From positions 1 through 7,765 of the forward strand of contig DBDT01000076.1 of NCBI GenBank assembly GCA_002293705.1: a stretch of 7,765 nt of DNA, written 5' to 3'. This DNA is from Candidatus Woesebacteria bacterium UBA925 (GTDB taxonomy: Bacteria > Patescibacteriota > Microgenomatia > UBA8517). Under the pieces are notes generated by a model, which worked only from the letters and a program-made list of their open reading frames with translations, was not told the origin of the DNA and searched no databases. Shown one piece after another: positions 5,883-7,765 of this stretch. Positions within the stretch are counted from its first letter, which is position 1. Each line of letters starts with the position of its first letter. The position numbers were made by a program, and so were the translations under genes.

Positions 5883-5911
5883 TTGACTCTAATACCATAT
5901 AGTCCTATAAT
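5883..5911 (+). promoter_or_regulatory. Sigma70-type promoter of the 5947 gene
   Basis: TTGACT (5883-5888), 17 bases, TATAAT (5906-5911), with CC directly before the -10 as in the other three array promoters. Predicted transcription start is near 5918, giving a leader of about 29 bases that carries AGGAG (5931-5935). Confidence 0.88.
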
Positions 5912-5946
5912 ACTACAGTGGTCTACCAATAGGAGAGGGGGCGATT

Positions 5947-6450
5947 GTGGGTACTTTAGTACTTCTAATAGTCATAGCTGCGGTTGTGATCGTACATCTG
6001 TACACGATAAGGCAAACTCCTGTTAACAGGCTCAATAGGCTTTGGAAAAAATTGTCAGGAATGATCCTGTTGAGCATGATAAGTGACAAACAAATCGATG
6101 AAAAGACAAGAAAAGGGATAATTGGGGCACTTGAGGCCATTAATGGTGGGTTCGTACCCAGCGTCGCTAATCTGAAGCGATTCTTTTCATCAAGGGGTTT
6201 GAGTACTGAAGTTGTCAATCTATTGACACACCTAATGCTCGCCACTAACGATAGGGTTAGATTTGAAACGGTCTCAGATGCCGCCCACCACATTTATGAG
6301 TGGTCAATAAAATCAAGACGGATACGCAGAATGATGAAGAATGAAGATGCAGAAGAATTCATCAAAAATCTTCTGTCGTTATCTGTCAAAAGCGGGAACA
6401 CTGAAGAATTAATCGGACGCCTTGAGCGGATAATCAATAAAACAAATTAA
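5947..6450 (+). CDS. Unrecognised membrane-anchored small protein (fifth of the array)
   Basis: This 167-residue protein is unrecognised. Its hydrophobic segment sits at the extreme N-terminus (about residues 3-19) and is followed by R22, R28, R31, K34 and K35, a strong cytoplasmic retention signal for the body. The remainder looks helical, with NGGFVP (66-71) and FFSSRG (79-84) resembling the third array gene and a very basic SRRIRRMMK stretch (123-131) that might contact nucleic acid or phospholipid; that is only a guess. The start is GTG at 5947, with a purine-rich ribosome binding site (5931-5940) at suitable spacing and no in-frame ATG that would keep the membrane segment. It has its own promoter and terminator, and that terminator is shared with the convergent ppsA gene. 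Confidence 0.83.
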   Translation: MGTLVLLIVIAAVVIVHLYTIRQTPVNRLNRLWKKLSGMILLSMISDKQIDEKTRKGIIGALEAINGGFVPSVANLKRFFSSRGLSTEVVNLLTHLMLATNDRVRFETVSDAAHHIYEWSIKSRRIRRMMKNEDAEEFIKNLLSLSVKSGNTEELIGRLERIINKTN

Positions 6451-6463
6451 ACGATGACTACAA

Positions 6464-6489
6464 AAGACCTCGCATGTCGAGGTCTTTTT
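6464..6489. terminator. Bidirectional intrinsic terminator (repeat copy 2)
   Basis: The same nine-base-pair stem as at 5755 (6464-6472 with 6478-6486) is followed by T5 on the + strand. It is preceded by four A (6462-6465), which give a T-run on the - strand. It therefore suits both the 5947 gene and ppsA, whose stop codon is only a few bases away at 6495-6497. Confidence 0.9.
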
Positions 6490-6493
6490 GATG
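6464..6493 (+). repeat. 30-base direct repeat, copy 2 (terminator)
   Basis: Identical to 5755-5784. Together the two copies bracket the 5947 gene and its promoter, a unit of about 700 bases. Confidence 0.95.
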
Positions 6494-6494
6494 A

Positions 6495-7765
6495 TTATTT
6501 TATTATTTCCTTCTCAACTCTTGAAACAACACTTCTCACTCTTTCAATGGCATCTGGATTAACTGACATTCCAGTAACCCCCCACTGTACCAATTTTTCA
6601 ACCAAATCTTCGTAGGTGCTTGGAGCTTGTCCACAGATAGAGCTTGTGATTCCATGCTTGTTACAAAGATCAATAGTGCGCTTGAGAGCCCAATCAACAG
6701 CAGGTGACCTTTCATTGAATGCCTGGGCTACTTCAGCGTTATCCCTGTCAGTTCCAAGTAGTAACATGGTTAGGTCATTACTTCCAATTGATACTCCATC
6801 AATTCCCACCTTTATAAACTCCTCAAGCATGATTACATTTACTGGAAGCTCTACCATCATCAAAAATCTAAAGGTTGAACTTTCAAATAATCCAGCAGCT
6901 GACACTAGGCTTCGTATCTTTGCAAGCTCTTCAGGCGATCTTACAAATGGGACCATTAAGTGCAAGTTTTTATACTTTTCTCTAACTTTTTTAATAGCTT
7001 CAAGTTCCAAGTTGAATACCTCTGGAGACGATGCATATCTAAATGCTCCTCTAAAACCCAATAGTGGGTTGGGCTCAACCGGCTCCCAAATCTTGCCTCC
7101 AGGAAGAGCGCGGTATTCGTTGGTCTTAAAATCTGTTGCCCTGTAAACAACTGGTCTTGGGTCAAAGGCCTCACAAAACAGCTCCAAATCATGAGCTAGT
7201 TTTTTGATGAATACTCCTTGAGTCTTTTGCTTAATTGCCTCTTTGGGGTGAATACCAATATTGGCAATCATAAATTCAGCACGAAGAAGTCCTACCCCAT
7301 CAACATTTCTCTTAGAGATTTCTCTGGCTCTCTCTGGCTCAGCCAAATTAACATACACTTTGGTTGCTGTTTTGATCCTCTTTTTCAGCAGTTTCTTTTT
7401 GGCAACCTTCTCTGCTGCAGTGGCTGCTGCAACACCTGCAACGTGGCCACCTAGATATACAAGACCTTTTGATCCATCAACTGTAACAATGTCTCCCTCT
7501 TTGATCTTAACTGTTGCAAGCTTGCTACCAACTATACATGGAACCCCAAGCTCTCTTGAGACAATTGCAGCATGAGAGGTAAGCCCTCCTTGGTCTGTAA
7601 CAATTGCAGCAGCCCTTTTCATTGCAGGGACATAGTCTGGAGAGGTCATAGGGGCGACCAAAACATCACCTTTCATGACTTTGTCTATCTCATTTGGAGA
7701 TCTTAAAATCTTAGCTTTACCAACACCAATTCCAGGACTTGCTGAGATTCCAGTTAGTAGAGGTG
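6495..7765 (-). CDS. ppsA: Phosphoenolpyruvate synthase, C-terminal part
   Basis: The reading frame continues past the right edge, so the ATG at 7676 is internal; 422 residues are visible, about half the protein. The enzyme makes PEP from pyruvate and ATP, releasing AMP and phosphate, and may run in reverse in fermenters. The phosphohistidine domain shows GGLTSHAAIVSRELG, with the carrier histidine at about visible residue 64. The PEP/pyruvate-binding barrel follows: DGVGLLRAEF, TDFKTNEYRALPGG, NPLLGFRGAFRY, MVELPVNVI, SIGSNDLT and ICGQAPS with the catalytic cysteine at about residue 377. The N-terminal ATP-grasp domain is outside the window. NEYRALPGG and IGSNDLTMLLLGTDRD favour PEP synthase over pyruvate phosphate dikinase. 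It converges on the 5947 gene and shares its terminator. All visible active-site residues are intact. Confidence 0.93.
   Translation of the reverse strand, partial: PLLTGISASPGIGVGKAKILRSPNEIDKVMKGDVLVAPMTSPDYVPAMKRAAAIVTDQGGLTSHAAIVSRELGVPCIVGSKLATVKIKEGDIVTVDGSKGLVYLGGHVAGVAAATAAEKVAKKKLLKKRIKTATKVYVNLAEPERAREISKRNVDGVGLLRAEFMIANIGIHPKEAIKQKTQGVFIKKLAHDLELFCEAFDPRPVVYRATDFKTNEYRALPGGKIWEPVEPNPLLGFRGAFRYASSPEVFNLELEAIKKVREKYKNLHLMVPFVRSPEELAKIRSLVSAAGLFESSTFRFLMMVELPVNVIMLEEFIKVGIDGVSIGSNDLTMLLLGTDRDNAEVAQAFNERSPAVDWALKRTIDLCNKHGITSSICGQAPSTYEDLVEKLVQWGVTGMSVNPDAIERVRSVVSRVEKEIIK

Noticed and set aside
5790..6026. 78-residue + strand ORF
   Set aside because: No ribosome binding site, spans the promoter and start of the well-supported 5947 gene in another frame, and its sequence looks like random translation.
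5755..6493. Two copies of the 30-base palindromic repeat as a CRISPR or insertion-sequence boundary
   Set aside because: Only two copies about 700 bases apart, each with a terminator T-run, no spacers, no transposase and no target-site duplication visible.
3287..6494. Toxin-antitoxin, phage or secretion interpretation of the array
   Set aside because: No toxin, antitoxin, nuclease, capsid, holin or pilin motif is visible; there is no prepilin cleavage motif before the hydrophobic segments, so I assign no function.
6616..7146. 176-residue + strand ORF antisense to ppsA
   Set aside because: Open only because of the codon pattern of the conserved ppsA gene on the other strand; no initiation signals.

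Overview
The window looks like chromosomal DNA of a bacterium with a small, compact genome, most plausibly a Patescibacteria/CPR lineage such as the Microgenomates. This placement is an inference. It rests on the overlapping eno-gpmI pair, the style of the DinB-like, enolase and PEP-synthase sequences, and a block of short proteins that I cannot place in any known family. The standard bacterial code fits: TAA, TAG and TGA are all used as stops, and starts are ATG or GTG with GGAGG-type ribosome binding sites on most of the small genes.

Left part (1-3286): the C-terminal piece of a Y-family DNA polymerase on the + strand meets, tail to tail, a two-gene glycolytic operon on the - strand. Enolase (eno) is transcribed first and the cofactor-independent phosphoglycerate mutase (gpmI) second, joined by a TAATG stop/start overlap. 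GpmI has threonine where the family's phosphoryl-accepting serine normally sits.

Middle part (3287-6494): five short + strand genes encode proteins of 175, 140, 135, 181 and 167 residues that I do not recognise. Four begin with a single N-terminal membrane segment followed by a basic, largely helical domain predicted to be cytoplasmic; the third lacks the membrane segment. The four membrane-anchored ones each have their own almost perfect sigma70-type promoter (TTGACN, exactly 17 bases, CCTATAAT framing), and two share further leader sequence. Weak common protein motifs (GLV in the membrane segment, IDINK, EILGF, NxxFDP-like) suggest old, fast-diverging tandem paralogues. The genes are separated by hairpins, and the last two are each followed by the same 30-base terminator. 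This array is the most novel part of the window.

Right part (6495-7765): the C-terminal half of phosphoenolpyruvate synthase (ppsA) on the - strand, running off the right edge and sharing a bidirectional terminator with the last small gene. GpmI, Eno and PpsA catalyse neighbouring steps (3PG to 2PG to PEP, and PEP/pyruvate interconversion), so the unknown array sits inside a lower-glycolysis/gluconeogenesis neighbourhood. I see no tRNA, rRNA, CRISPR array, insertion sequence or recognisable phage gene. No gene-free stretch exceeds 300 bases; the longest is 4447-4680.
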